This document shows, piece after piece, positions 13,872 to 21,634 of a DNA stretch of 27,900 nucleotides. Under the pieces are notes generated by a model. It was not told where the DNA came from. It ran no database searches and worked only from the letters and a program-made list of their open reading frames with translations. Source of the DNA: Ornithoclostridium faecigallinarum (GTDB lineage: Bacteria > Bacillota > Clostridia > Christensenellales > UBA3700); NCBI GenBank assembly GCA_018713665.1, contig DVOI01000053.1, positions 1 through 27,900 on the forward strand. The letters run 5' to 3'. How positions within the stretch are numbered: the stretch's first letter is position 1; every line of letters begins with the position of its first letter. Position numbers and translations under genes: made by a program.

Positions 13872-15137
13872 ATGCAAAGATACTACGCACCTCTTTACAA
13901 CGCGATTGACAATGCCGCCGCAAAGGCGGTCGCGCGCTTCTGTATGCCCGGGCATTCGGGCAACGGAGCGGGCGTGCTGTCTTGCGCAAGGTGGGACTTG
14001 ACCGAGATCGACGGGCTGGACAACATGCTGTCGCCCGAGGGCGTGATCGCCGACGCGCAAAGGCTCGCCGCGAGGGTGTACCGCGCAAAACACGCGCTGT
14101 TCTTCACCGCAGGCGCGACAAGCGCAATGCATACCGCGCTCGCGATCGCGAGGGACAAGGGCAAGGTGTGGGCGATCGGCAGGCTGCACAAGAGCTTTTA
14201 CGGCGGATGCGCGCTGCTCGGCATTGAGCCCGTCTGCTTTGACGGCATCGAGGCGTTCGCCGCGTCCGACGCGCGCGGAGGCACCGCGTTCTTCAACTAT
14301 GTCGACTACTTCGGATGCGTTGTCGACGACGCGCCGCTCGCGAAGTTTTGCAAGGAGAGGGGCGTGACCCTCGTTGCCGATTCGGCGCACGGCGCGCACT
14401 TTCCGTTTTGCGAAAAATTGCCGCGCCTGCCTCTTGCGGACGTCGCGATCTACGGCATGCACAAGACGCTGCCCGTCATGGGCGGCGGTGCGTTGATGAC
14501 CGTCGAGGACGATCGCTTGGCGGACGAAGCCGCTTACGCGCGCTCGCTCGTGCACACCACGTCGCCTTCCTATCTCACGATGGCGACGATGGACCTTGCA
14601 AGGGCGGTCTATGAGAGGGACGGCGAAGAGATCTTTGCCGACATCCTCGCCGCAAGACGCAAGTTCGAGGCAGAAAACGCGAGCGGCTACAAGGTCGTCC
14701 CGTCCGATGATTTCTCCCGACTGGTGTTGATTAACGATGGTTACGACGCGACGGAGCTCACCTCGTTTTTGACCCAAAAAGGCAACTGCCCCGAGGCGGC
14801 GATCGCGGACAGAGCGGTGTTCATTCTGACGCGCGACAATGCGTCCAAACTGCCTTTGCTGGCGCAGGCGTTGAAGGAGTTCAAGCCGACAAGAAGGCTC
14901 CCGAAGTCGCCCGTCCCGACAGAGAGGGAGAGAAAAGACGCGCGCGGCGCGGTCGAGTTCGTACCTCTGTCCGAGGCGTGCGGAAGGGCCGCGGCGGCTG
15001 AGGTGGGGCTCTATCCCCCAGGCGTGCCGTTCATTCAAAGAGGCGAGGTGTTCACCGCCGAGGACGTGCGATATCTGTCCGAAAACGCACATTTGCTTTT
15101 CGGACTTGTAAACGGGCGCGTCGTTGTGGTAAAATAG
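13872..15137 (+). CDS. Orn/Lys/Arg decarboxylase family PLP enzyme
   Basis: This 421-residue fold-type I PLP enzyme resembles small Bacillus YaaO/SpeA-type decarboxylases and would produce cadaverine, putrescine or agmatine. Seen in the sequence: N-terminal APLYNAI and FCMPGHSGNG, PLP-binding region FFTAGATSAMHTA, Asp/His motif ADSAHGAHFPF, and the Schiff-base lysine in YGMHKTLPVMGGGAL. The C-terminal domain (about 360-421) contains the LYPPGVPFIQRGE motif. The substrate cannot be told by eye. The start at 13872 is fixed by the family N-terminus; the only SD lies before a hairpin. It sits next to tmk as in Bacillus. Confidence 0.9.
   Translation: MQRYYAPLYNAIDNAAAKAVARFCMPGHSGNGAGVLSCARWDLTEIDGLDNMLSPEGVIADAQRLAARVYRAKHALFFTAGATSAMHTALAIARDKGKVWAIGRLHKSFYGGCALLGIEPVCFDGIEAFAASDARGGTAFFNYVDYFGCVVDDAPLAKFCKERGVTLVADSAHGAHFPFCEKLPRLPLADVAIYGMHKTLPVMGGGALMTVEDDRLADEAAYARSLVHTTSPSYLTMATMDLARAVYERDGEEIFADILAARRKFEAENASGYKVVPSDDFSRLVLINDGYDATELTSFLTQKGNCPEAAIADRAVFILTRDNASKLPLLAQALKEFKPTRRLPKSPVPTERERKDARGAVEFVPLSEACGRAAAAEVGLYPPGVPFIQRGEVFTAEDVRYLSENAHLLFGLVNGRVVVVK
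15106..15135 (+). promoter_or_regulatory. Possible internal promoter for tmk
   Basis: TTGTAA (15106-15111) and TAAAAT (15130-15135) are 18 nt apart inside the end of the decarboxylase gene. The -10 is six bases from the tmk ATG, so any transcript would be leaderless. tmk has no recognisable ribosome binding site. Confidence 0.35.
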
Positions 15138-15141
15138 AATT

Positions 15142-15768
15142 ATGAAAGGTAAGTTTGTCACATTCGAGGGCTGTGAGGGCGTGGGCAAGTCCACGCAGGT
15201 CGAGATGCTTAAAGAGTATCTGACCGCAAGGGGAGGAAACTTCCTCTTTTTGCGCGAGCCGGGCGGCAACGCCGTCTCCGAGAAGATACGCGAGCTCATC
15301 CTCACCAAGGACTACGGCGAGATCTGCGGCCGCTGCGAGGCGCTGCTGTATTGCGCCGCGCGCGCACAGCTCATCGATACCGTAATCAGACCAGCGCTCG
15401 AACAGGGCAAGCTGGTCGTCTGCGACCGCTTCACCGATTCCACGTTCGCCTATCAGGGCGTCGCGAGAGGGTTGGGGGCGGAATATATCGCGCGGCTCAA
15501 CGAGCTTACCTGCGGCGAGGTCACGCCCGACGTGACCGTCTTTCTCGACATGTCGCCCGAAGAGGCGTTCGCGCGCAAGGGCGGCGCGGACGCGTCGGAC
15601 AGGCTGGAAAGCGCCGGCATGGAGTTCCACCGCAAAGTCTACGAGGGCTACCGCGAGGCGGCAAGACTGTATCCGGACAGAATCGTCTCTGTCGACGCGC
15701 GTCCGTCCGCCGACAAGGTGTTCGCGGCGGTGCTCGCCGCATTGGCAGACGCCGGGGTGAAGCTGTGA
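15142..15768 (+). CDS. tmk: Thymidylate kinase
   Basis: This 208-residue kinase phosphorylates dTMP to dTDP for DNA synthesis. The P-loop GCEGVGKS is at 10-17. The nucleotide-binding DR motif is in VVCDRFTDSTFAYQG, and a LID-type region lies near about 150 (DASDRLE). The length is usual. It starts four bases after the decarboxylase stop and has no clear Shine-Dalgarno. Its TGA overlaps the holB GTG by three bases of the four-base GTGA. The order tmk-holB-ricT parallels Bacillus, but the small yaaQ and yaaR genes usually in between are missing. Confidence 0.95.
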   Translation: MKGKFVTFEGCEGVGKSTQVEMLKEYLTARGGNFLFLREPGGNAVSEKIRELILTKDYGEICGRCEALLYCAARAQLIDTVIRPALEQGKLVVCDRFTDSTFAYQGVARGLGAEYIARLNELTCGEVTPDVTVFLDMSPEEAFARKGGADASDRLESAGMEFHRKVYEGYREAARLYPDRIVSVDARPSADKVFAAVLAALADAGVKL

Positions 15769-16739
15769 GCGCGCTCGAAGAGATACTCGCCTCATCGCTG
15801 CCGTGCCGTACCGTCCGCGAGGACAAGCTGCGCGGCAGGCTCAACCATTGCTATCTCGTGCTGACAGAGGACGACGCAATCAGGACGAAATTATGCAAGA
15901 TGATCGCAAAGATCGCGCTGTGTCCGAACGGAGGATGCGGCGAGTGCGACGTATGCGAAAAGATCGACGACGGCGCGTATATCGCGCTCACCGTCGCAGA
16001 CAAGGATAAGATGAGCGTCGAAGACGTCAAATTGCTGATTGAGGACACGTTCCTCACCGGCTTTGACGGCGACCTCAAAGCGTATGTCATCACCAATATG
16101 CAGGGGATGAACGAGAAGGCGCAAAACAAGTTTTTGAAGACGCTCGAAGAGCCGTCCGACGGCGTGGTGTTCATCCTCGGCGCGCAGTCGCCGCGCTCGG
16201 TGCTGGCGACGATATTCTCGCGGTGCAAAAAGCTCAACTTCGAGGGATTCACCGTCGAGCAGCTCAAAGAGACGCTCGAAGAGGAGACGCCGTGGGGCGT
16301 CGCGCGCGACGGACTCGACCGCGAAGAGGTAATCGAAAGGGCGGCGGCATGTGCGTTCGGAAGCTATACTCGCGCAAAAAAGCTCGCGTCCGACGCGGAG
16401 TTTGCGCGGCTGTTCGCTCTCGTTGCCGACATCCTGCTCAAGATGACGGACAGCAAAAAATTGGACGAGCAACTTGCCCGTCTCGCGCCGTACAAAAACG
16501 ACCTGTCAGCGGTGCTGGACATGACGGAGACGGTGCTGGGGCTGCTGCTCTCGGGAGAGGGCGGAGGATTCGACGCAATCGAGGGACTCAAATCGACATT
16601 TGATACGGCTTCGGTCGTAAATTCGCTGGGGCTGGTCGCCTCGGCAAAGAGGAAGGTCGAGAGCAACTGCAACGCGCAGTCGGTGCTCGACGCTCTCTTT
16701 TTGGGAATTTTGGAGGTGAAATATCTATGCCGGAGATAG
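15765..16739 (+). CDS. holB: DNA polymerase III delta' subunit
   Basis: This 324-residue clamp-loader subunit has a degenerate P-loop, as expected for delta'. It keeps the zinc cluster CPNGGCGECDVC (about 45-56) and the SRC motif in IFSRCKKL, and the helical region NEKAQNKFLKTLEEPSDG is characteristic. The start is GTG at 15765, overlapping the tmk stop (GTGA), with GGGGTGA four bases upstream. The first residues are VSALEEILASS. Its 3' end overlaps ricT by 13 bases, so tmk-holB-ricT are tightly coupled. Confidence 0.92.
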   Translation: MSALEEILASSLPCRTVREDKLRGRLNHCYLVLTEDDAIRTKLCKMIAKIALCPNGGCGECDVCEKIDDGAYIALTVADKDKMSVEDVKLLIEDTFLTGFDGDLKAYVITNMQGMNEKAQNKFLKTLEEPSDGVVFILGAQSPRSVLATIFSRCKKLNFEGFTVEQLKETLEEETPWGVARDGLDREEVIERAAACAFGSYTRAKKLASDAEFARLFALVADILLKMTDSKKLDEQLARLAPYKNDLSAVLDMTETVLGLLLSGEGGGFDAIEGLKSTFDTASVVNSLGLVASAKRKVESNCNAQSVLDALFLGILEVKYLCRR

Positions 16740-17620
16740 TGGGCATCAAGTTTGCCGGGAACGGCAAATCGTACTATTTTGACCCCAAGGGTCTGCAATT
16801 CGAACAGGGCGACGGCGCAATCGTCGAGACGGTCAGAGGATTGGAATACGGCACCGTCGCAATCGCCAATGCCGAGGTCGACGACAGTGAGATCAAGGGG
16901 ACGCTCAAACCAGTCGTCCGCAAGGCGACCGACAAGGACAGAGCTCGCGCCGAAGAGAATGTAGAACTCGCGCAAAAGGCGCTCGACATCTGCGCGGCGA
17001 AAATCGCCAAGCACGGGCTCAAAATGAAGCTCGTCGGCGCGGAATACACGTTCGACCGCAACAAGGTCATCTTCTCGTTCACCGCCGACGGCAGAGTGGA
17101 CTTCCGCGAACTGGTCAAGGACGTCGCGTCCGTGATGCATACGCGCATAGAATTGAGACAGATCTATGAGCGCGACGACATACGCATGCGCGGCGCGATG
17201 GGCATGTGCGGCAGACCTTGCTGCTGCATTCAATTCCTCGACGACTTCGAAAAGGTCACCGTCAAGATGGCGAAGAATCAAAACCTCTCGCTCAATCCGA
17301 CAAAGGTCAGCGGCATGTGCGGCAAGTTGATGTGCTGTCTCAAATACGAGAACGAATACTACGCCGAGACGCTCAAGCTCATGCCCAAGCACGGAGCGCG
17401 CGTCAAGACCGCGGACGGGGTCGGCAGGGTGGACGACATCGACGTGCTCAGACGCCGTATCCGAGTCGCAATCGAGAACGAGGACGGAGTGACAAAGGCG
17501 TATTACGGCATAGGAGACTTTGAGGTGCTCGCCCAAGGCGGCGGCAAACAGCACAATCGCGCCGAGGAGAGAGACGACGACAACGACTCCGTGCCCGACG
17601 ACTCCGACACCGTGGAGTAA
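16727..17620 (+). CDS. ricT: PSP1-domain protein RicT (YaaT-like)
   Basis: This 297-residue protein carries the PSP1 domain and the cysteine motifs GMCGRPCCC and GMCGKLMCC that bind an iron-sulfur cluster in the RicAFT complex. RicT works with RicA and RicF in mRNA maturation through RNase Y and in developmental control. The partners are not in this window. The start at 16727 follows GGAGGTGA and lies inside the end of holB. The acidic tail (EERDDDNDSVPDDSD) is not conserved. The position after holB is the standard one in Bacillota. Confidence 0.93.
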   Translation: MPEIVGIKFAGNGKSYYFDPKGLQFEQGDGAIVETVRGLEYGTVAIANAEVDDSEIKGTLKPVVRKATDKDRARAEENVELAQKALDICAAKIAKHGLKMKLVGAEYTFDRNKVIFSFTADGRVDFRELVKDVASVMHTRIELRQIYERDDIRMRGAMGMCGRPCCCIQFLDDFEKVTVKMAKNQNLSLNPTKVSGMCGKLMCCLKYENEYYAETLKLMPKHGARVKTADGVGRVDDIDVLRRRIRVAIENEDGVTKAYYGIGDFEVLAQGGGKQHNRAEERDDDNDSVPDDSDTVE

Positions 17621-17647
17621 TTGACAAAATTAGCCGCGGCAAAAGTA

Positions 17648-17676
17648 TTTACAACGGCGAAAGCTTGTGGTATAAT
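17648..17676 (+). promoter_or_regulatory. Promoter of the ferredoxin gene
   Basis: TTTACA (17648-17653) and TATAAT (17671-17676) are separated by 17 nt, with the ATG about 32 nt downstream. The ferredoxin is therefore likely transcribed on its own as a short mRNA. Confidence 0.75.
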
Positions 17677-17707
17677 CAAAGTACAAATAAAAAAAGCGAG
17701 GTGCACT

Positions 17708-17878
17708 ATGGCATACGTTATCGGTGACGGCTGCATCAAGTGCGGATCCTGCGCGGCGAACTGCCCGGTCAGCGCTATCAGCGAGGGCGACGACAAGTTC
17801 GTGATCGACGCGGATACCTGCATTTCGTGCGGCACCTGTGCGGCGGGTTGCCCGGTTGAGGTAATCAGCGAAGAGTAA
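17708..17878 (+). CDS. 2[4Fe-4S] ferredoxin, clostridial type
   Basis: This 56-residue electron carrier has two classic cysteine clusters, CIKCGSCAANCPV and CISCGTCAAGCPV, each binding one 4Fe-4S centre. It would carry low-potential electrons in fermentation. The start at 17708 is chosen because GAGGTG lies just upstream and the family begins MAYVI. An upstream in-frame start at 17621 would run through the promoter. Terminator hairpins follow at 17896 and 17929. Confidence 0.96.
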   Translation: MAYVIGDGCIKCGSCAANCPVSAISEGDDKFVIDADTCISCGTCAAGCPVEVISEE

Positions 17879-17895
17879 TTCTTCCGCCCACAAAC

Positions 17896-17918
17896 AAAAG
17901 ACGCGATGAGCGTCTTTT
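17896..17918 (+). terminator. Terminator after the ferredoxin gene
   Basis: AAAAGACGC, loop GATGA, GCGTCTTTT forms a nine-base-pair stem whose 3' side ends in T-run bases. The A-run on the 5' side makes it work in both directions. Confidence 0.8.
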
Positions 17919-17928
17919 CCCGGGAGAG

Positions 17929-17955
17929 CGGTTAGCGAGGACTAACCGTATTTTT
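17929..17955 (+). terminator. Second terminator-like hairpin
   Basis: CGGTTAG pairs with CTAACCG around a six-base loop and is followed by TATTTTT. It would back up the terminator at 17896. The following 130 bp up to 18088 hold no gene that I can support. Confidence 0.6.
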
Positions 17956-18087
17956 ATGCCTTTTCGGTAAGAGCAGAAGAGAAGCGCGTCTCGGCAAACG
18001 GACAGAGACAAAGAGAGGGAAGAGATGAGCCTATTCGAGGGCGGGCTATGACGGCAAACACATGCTTCTGCCGGCAATTGCACGGAC

Positions 18088-18118
18088 AAAAGAGGCGTCC
18101 TCAAAAGGCAAGGACGCC
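18088..18118 (-). terminator. Terminator of the tetR-birA operon
   Basis: On the minus strand GGCGTCCT pairs with AGGACGCC (18094-18118, nine-base loop) and is followed by TCTTTTG. It lies about 40 nt past the birA stop. Confidence 0.75.
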
Positions 18119-18159
18119 GAAAATATTTTGACAATTACGAACACGGGCACGAAAAATAT

Positions 18160-19131
18160 CTATTTGACTTTGACGGAGATTTCGCCCGATGAAAGTCGGC
18201 GTTCTCTTCCGTCGTCCGTCATGACGATCAGCGCTCCGTCGTCGGCGACGTCCGTCGCGACGCCGCTTTCGGGGACGTTGTCGAAGACGTAGTCGACGCG
18301 TCTGCCGATGACAAAACAGCGGCGGCGGTATTCGGACATGAACGCGCCGGGGTCGAGGTGCGCCGCGTGCGCCGCAAGAGAGGAGACTATGTCCGCAATG
18401 AGGCGGCTGCGCATAGGCGGAGCGTCCTTGGGGAAGAGCACTCCGGCGACGTCCTTCAACTCTTCGGGAAAGACGGAGAGGTCGGACGAGTAGTCTATCC
18501 CTATCCCGACTACGACGCTGCGAAGCTGCGATGAAAAGAAGTCGGCGGTCGCCTGTGCGGAGATGCCGCACACCTTTTTGCCGTCGACGAAGAGGTCGTT
18601 GACCCATTTGATCGCGGGGGAGACGCCGAGCAGCCTCTCGAACGCCTGCGCGACGGAGACCGCCGCTGCGTGAGTGATCAGGGGCGCGGCGGACAGCGGT
18701 GCGTCGACGCGCAGCACGACGCTGAAATATATCCCGCCCAAAGGGGAGAAAAATGACTTGCCGACCCTGCCTTGTCCGGCGTTTTGCGACAGTGCGACGA
18801 CGACGGAGCCGTTCGGCGCGCCGTCCGCGGCGAGCGCGGCGGCGTCTATGTTGGTCGAAGCGGTCGCGTCCTTGACGACGATCGTCGCGTCTGCAAGGCG
18901 GGGCGGCAAAAACGCGCGGATTGCCGCCTCGGAGATTATGTCGCAATCGGGGGAGAGCGCGTAGCCCTCGCCGCGCAGCGAGTCTATCGCATAGCCGTCG
19001 TCAATCAACGCCTTGACCGCCTTCCAGACGGCGGCGCGCGATACGCCCGCCTCGGCGGCGAGTTTTTCGCCCGAGACGCGCATCCCGCGGCGTCTTTCGA
19101 GGACGCTCAACACCAGAGAACGCGTGTCCAT
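18160..19131 (-). CDS. birA: Biotin-protein ligase / biotin operon repressor BirA
   Basis: This 323-residue enzyme attaches biotin to carboxylase carrier proteins and may repress biotin genes. Residues 1-65 are a helix-turn-helix (KLAAEAGVSRAAVWKAVKAL). The ligase domain has the biotinyl-AMP loop as GQGRVGKSFFSP, where E. coli has GRGR. It also has KWVNDLFVDGKKVCGI with the catalytic lysine, and GIGIDY. The C-terminal SH3-like domain ends at SSGEISVKVK. The start at 19131 is two bases after the tetR stop (TGA-GA-ATG), so it is probably translated by coupling. Confidence 0.92.
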   Translation of the reverse strand: MDTRSLVLSVLERRRGMRVSGEKLAAEAGVSRAAVWKAVKALIDDGYAIDSLRGEGYALSPDCDIISEAAIRAFLPPRLADATIVVKDATASTNIDAAALAADGAPNGSVVVALSQNAGQGRVGKSFFSPLGGIYFSVVLRVDAPLSAAPLITHAAAVSVAQAFERLLGVSPAIKWVNDLFVDGKKVCGISAQATADFFSSQLRSVVVGIGIDYSSDLSVFPEELKDVAGVLFPKDAPPMRSRLIADIVSSLAAHAAHLDPGAFMSEYRRRCFVIGRRVDYVFDNVPESGVATDVADDGALIVMTDDGRERRLSSGEISVKVK

Positions 19132-19133
19132 TC

Positions 19134-19694
19134 TCAGCGCAGATTGAATCCGCTCTTGATGTGGGTCGCGAGCAGGTTGAGGAGTACGTCGCGCTTGGCG
19201 GGGTTGCCGACGTCCTGCAAGTTGTCGCAGATGGTCTCGACAAGTCCGCTGATCAAAAAACAGACGGAGTATTCGAACATCGTCCTGTCGCGGTAGCGAT
19301 AGGAGTTTTCGTGCAGTATCTTGTTCTCGAGCATCCCCTTGAGCCTGCGGCGGAAGTCGGAATGGAAGTTGTTCTGCAACAGACTGATGTAGAGGTCGAG
19401 ATGTTCGGACACAAAGTCGAACACCTGCCTGAGGAAAGGCTCGGGATTGACGAGTATCGTCGCGTAGTCGAACTTGTCCAGCACGTTGGTGATGCTGGCG
19501 ATGATGTTGTTGTGGACTTGGTCGATGACGTCGGTCGCATCGTAGTAGTGGAGATAAAAGGTGGAGCGGCTGACATCCGCCTTGGCGCAGATCTCGCCCA
19601 CGGTCAACTTGTTGATCGGCACGGTGTCGAGCAATTTCACGGTCGCGTTGATGATCGCGCGCTGAGTCTTTTTGATGCGTCTGTCTTCTGCCAT
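19134..19694 (-). CDS. TetR-family regulator next to degV
   Basis: This 186-residue regulator has an N-terminal helix-turn-helix (LTVGEICAKADVSRSTFYLHYYD, about 30-52) and a C-terminal ligand and dimer domain of the DhaS/TetR_C_8 kind. It is divergent from degV and upstream of birA. Regulators in this arrangement often control DegV-type fatty-acid-binding proteins, but the ligand is unknown. The start at 19694 is preferred to an in-frame ATG at 19751 because GAGGTGA lies just upstream and the longer version would begin inside the promoter. A 10-bp inverted repeat overlapping its promoter suggests autoregulation. Confidence 0.88.
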   Translation of the reverse strand: MAEDRRIKKTQRAIINATVKLLDTVPINKLTVGEICAKADVSRSTFYLHYYDATDVIDQVHNNIIASITNVLDKFDYATILVNPEPFLRQVFDFVSEHLDLYISLLQNNFHSDFRRRLKGMLENKILHENSYRYRDRTMFEYSVCFLISGLVETICDNLQDVGNPAKRDVLLNLLATHIKSGFNLR

Positions 19695-19711
19695 ATCGGT
19701 CACCTCGTTCG

Positions 19712-19771
19712 ATTTTGTACACAATGACGTGTTCTGTAGTATATTGTACAAAATTCGTCAAAGTTTGTAAA
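19712..19771 (-). promoter_or_regulatory. tetR promoter with inverted-repeat operator
   Basis: On the minus strand TTTACA (19766-19771) and TACAAT (19743-19748) are spaced by 17 nt. ATTTTGTACA (19712-19721) and TGTACAAAAT (19745-19754) are perfect 10-bp inverted arms, 33 bp centre to centre. One arm covers the -10 and the other lies downstream of the start site. This fits repression by the TetR protein encoded here. Confidence 0.6.
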
Positions 19772-19803
19772 GGCTTTTTAATGAAAACATAGTATAAATC
19801 GTC

Positions 19804-19809
19804 TATAAT
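19804..19809 (+). promoter_or_regulatory. -10 box of the degV promoter
   Basis: TATAAT at 19804-19809 lies about 50 nt before the degV start. A good -35 is not obvious. The GAGGAGG ribosome binding site is at about 19850-19856. Confidence 0.5.
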
Positions 19810-19860
19810 GATAGTTGAAAATATCCATAAACGAAGGCGCTTCGGCGCCGAGGAGGTAAA

Positions 19861-20754
19861 ATGAAACCGTACATAGTCACAGACAGCACCGCCGATTTTC
19901 CGAAAGGTTTTCAGTTCGATGACTTTGCAATCATGCAGATGAGATATATGCTCGACGACGAGGAGTTCGACGGCGTCGAGAAAAAGCTGACCGCAAAGCA
20001 GTTTTACGAGAGGATGAAGGCGGGCGCCAAGTCCAACACCTCGATGATTGACGAGGCGACGCTGAGAGGGACGATCGAGCCGCTGCTCAAAGAGGGCAGA
20101 GATGTCCTCTACATCGTCTTTTCGTCCGGGCTCTCGGGCACGTTCGACAACGCGACGCGCGTCGCCGCGGATCTGCGCAGAGAATATCCCGGCGCAAAAC
20201 TCGCGCTGGTCGACAGCCTCAACGCGAGCATAGGCGAAGGGCTTCTCGTCTGGTACGCGCTCAAAAAGAGGGACGAGGGCGCGTCGTTCGAACAATTGGT
20301 CGAGTATGTCGAGAACATGGTCGATCACGTCTGCTCCTACTTCACCGTCGACGATCTGCACCATTTGGCGCGCCTCGGCAGAGTGACCAAGACCGCCGCG
20401 TTCATCGGCACTCTCGCCAACATCAAGCCGGTGCTCTATGTCAATTATGCCGGCAAACTGATTCCGATCGGCAAGGTCATTTCGCGCAAAAAGTCGCTCA
20501 AAGCCCTCGTCGACAAGATGGGGGAGAAGATGCTTCCGGCGCAAAAGCAGGAGGTGGTTTTCATCGGGCACGGTCTGTGCGAAGAGGACGCGCGATTTGT
20601 CAAAGACCTCGTCTGCGAGCGTTTCGGAATTGCGCCCGAAAAGGTGGTGATCGACGACATCGGTCCCGTCATCGGCGCGCATACGTCGGCGGGCGTCGTC
20701 GCGCTGTTCTTCCTCGGCTCGGACAAGAGGGAGAAGAACGACACTTCCGAGTGA
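19861..20754 (+). CDS. DegV-family fatty-acid-binding protein
   Basis: This 297-residue cytosolic protein of the DegV/FakB family binds a fatty acid in a central pocket and presents it to a fatty-acid kinase. Family motifs are DSTADFP (8-14), SNTSMIDE, FSSGLSGTFDNA and RVTKTAAFIGTLANIKPVL, and the late GHGLCEEDA and DIGPVIGAHTSAGVV. The length is typical. The FakA kinase partner is not in this window. The divergent TetR gene is a plausible regulator. Confidence 0.92.
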   Translation: MKPYIVTDSTADFPKGFQFDDFAIMQMRYMLDDEEFDGVEKKLTAKQFYERMKAGAKSNTSMIDEATLRGTIEPLLKEGRDVLYIVFSSGLSGTFDNATRVAADLRREYPGAKLALVDSLNASIGEGLLVWYALKKRDEGASFEQLVEYVENMVDHVCSYFTVDDLHHLARLGRVTKTAAFIGTLANIKPVLYVNYAGKLIPIGKVISRKKSLKALVDKMGEKMLPAQKQEVVFIGHGLCEEDARFVKDLVCERFGIAPEKVVIDDIGPVIGAHTSAGVVALFFLGSDKREKNDTSE

Positions 20755-20801
20755 GCTTAGGCATTTGAGACAAGCGTCGCGGCGGGCATGTCCCGTCCGA
20801 C

Positions 20802-20837
20802 AAAGAAAAAACGGGCGCCCCGAAAGGAGCGCCCTTT
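20802..20837. terminator. Bidirectional terminator between degV and queT
   Basis: GGGCGCCCC, GAAA, GGAGCGCCC (20813-20834) forms a stem with one mismatch. On the minus strand it is followed by a long T-run (20802-20812) and serves queT. On the plus strand only TTT follows, so it is weaker for degV. The two genes converge here. Confidence 0.75.
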
Positions 20838-20862
20838 GTGTAAAATCGCGACATGTATGCGG

Positions 20863-21432
20863 TTATTCCTCTTTTTCGTCATCTTCTGCACGCTGCGAGG
20901 AAGTCGAGGACGCGCCCTCTGCGGCAAGCGCCTTGCCGGTGTGTTTGAGATATGCCTTCGCCGCGAGCGTGAGCGGAACGCCCAAGGCATAGACGACCAG
21001 CGACTGCGACGCGAGCAGGAAGGCGACGTTGAGCCAATAGCCGAACTCCTGCTGACCGTACGCGACCAGCCATATCCCCGGCAATATCAACGCGTTGAGC
21101 AGGACGGGGAACAGCCCTCCGACGAACAGCGACAATTTGAAATTGCGGACGAACTTGCCGACAAGCCAAGTGCAGACCGCCGCGACAAGCGTGACGACCG
21201 CGCCCAAAAAGATGTCGAGTATCGCGCCGCCCGCGACCCAATTGGCGAGCATACAGCCGATGAATAGCGCCGGTATCGCCTCCGGGAAAAGGAGGGGGAG
21301 CATCGTGAGCGCTTCGGATGGGCGGAATTGGATCTCGGAAATCGTGACGGTGACGAACGGGAGCGTCAAAACTACATAGAGAGCGGCGAAAATGCCCGCT
21401 CTGCACAACCTGACGATGTGCTGCTTTTTCAT
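20863..21432 (-). CDS. queT: QueT-family preQ1 transporter, ECF S component
   Basis: This 189-residue membrane protein with about five helices matches the QueT family: IVRLCRAGIFAALYVVLTL, SEIQFRPSEALTMLPLLFPE, and NWVAGGAILDIFLGAVVTL. QueT imports the queuosine precursor preQ1 with the shared ECF module, which is not in this window. The C-terminal acidic tail is unusual but harmless. The start at 21432 has GAGG upstream; an in-frame ATG at 21498 would lie within the promoter. A preQ1 riboswitch directly upstream confirms the substrate. Confidence 0.9.
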   Translation of the reverse strand: MKKQHIVRLCRAGIFAALYVVLTLPFVTVTISEIQFRPSEALTMLPLLFPEAIPALFIGCMLANWVAGGAILDIFLGAVVTLVAAVCTWLVGKFVRNFKLSLFVGGLFPVLLNALILPGIWLVAYGQQEFGYWLNVAFLLASQSLVVYALGVPLTLAAKAYLKHTGKALAAEGASSTSSQRAEDDEKEE

Positions 21433-21438
21433 AAAATA

Positions 21439-21482
21439 CCTCGGTTTTTTTATTCGGAAGTGTTCTCCGAAAACCTTCCGTA
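21439..21482 (-). promoter_or_regulatory. preQ1-I type riboswitch
   Basis: On the minus strand P1 pairs CGGAAG (21475-21480) with CTTCCG (21455-21460). The loop has a T-run, then TCGG (21467-21470), then GAACAC-like bases where the preQ1-specific C sits. An A-rich tail follows, then CCGA (21441-21444), which pairs with the loop TCGG to give the H-type pseudoknot. The CCGA overlaps the queT Shine-Dalgarno CGAGG (21439-21443), so ligand binding would block translation. Confidence 0.85.
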
Positions 21483-21488
21483 TCACCG

Positions 21489-21517
21489 AATATACCACAT
21501 TTTTTCGTGTAACGCAA
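21489..21517 (-). promoter_or_regulatory. queT promoter
   Basis: On the minus strand TTGCGT (21512-21517) and TATATT (21489-21494) are 17 nt apart. The start site would be near 21482, so the riboswitch begins at the 5' end of the mRNA. Confidence 0.7.
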
Positions 21518-21634
21518 CCGTTTGAGCGGGGTTGATCGACAGAAGAGCCGCTCCGCGCCGCCGCAGTCGGAAAGGGGCGTGGGGCGCCGCATGTAAATTA
21601 TTTGTAAAAAGAACGCGCGTCCGCGTTTGCGGTA

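Noticed and set aside
17956..18088. Possible small RNA between ferredoxin and birA
   Set aside because: No promoter or conserved motif (SRP, 6S, tmRNA or tRNA) could be recognised. It is probably only spacer between terminators.
20761..20862. Possible further copy of the structured repeat between degV and queT
   Set aside because: There is only vague similarity around a GC hairpin. The conserved hairpin-2 loop and outer arms are absent, so I treat it as a bidirectional terminator.
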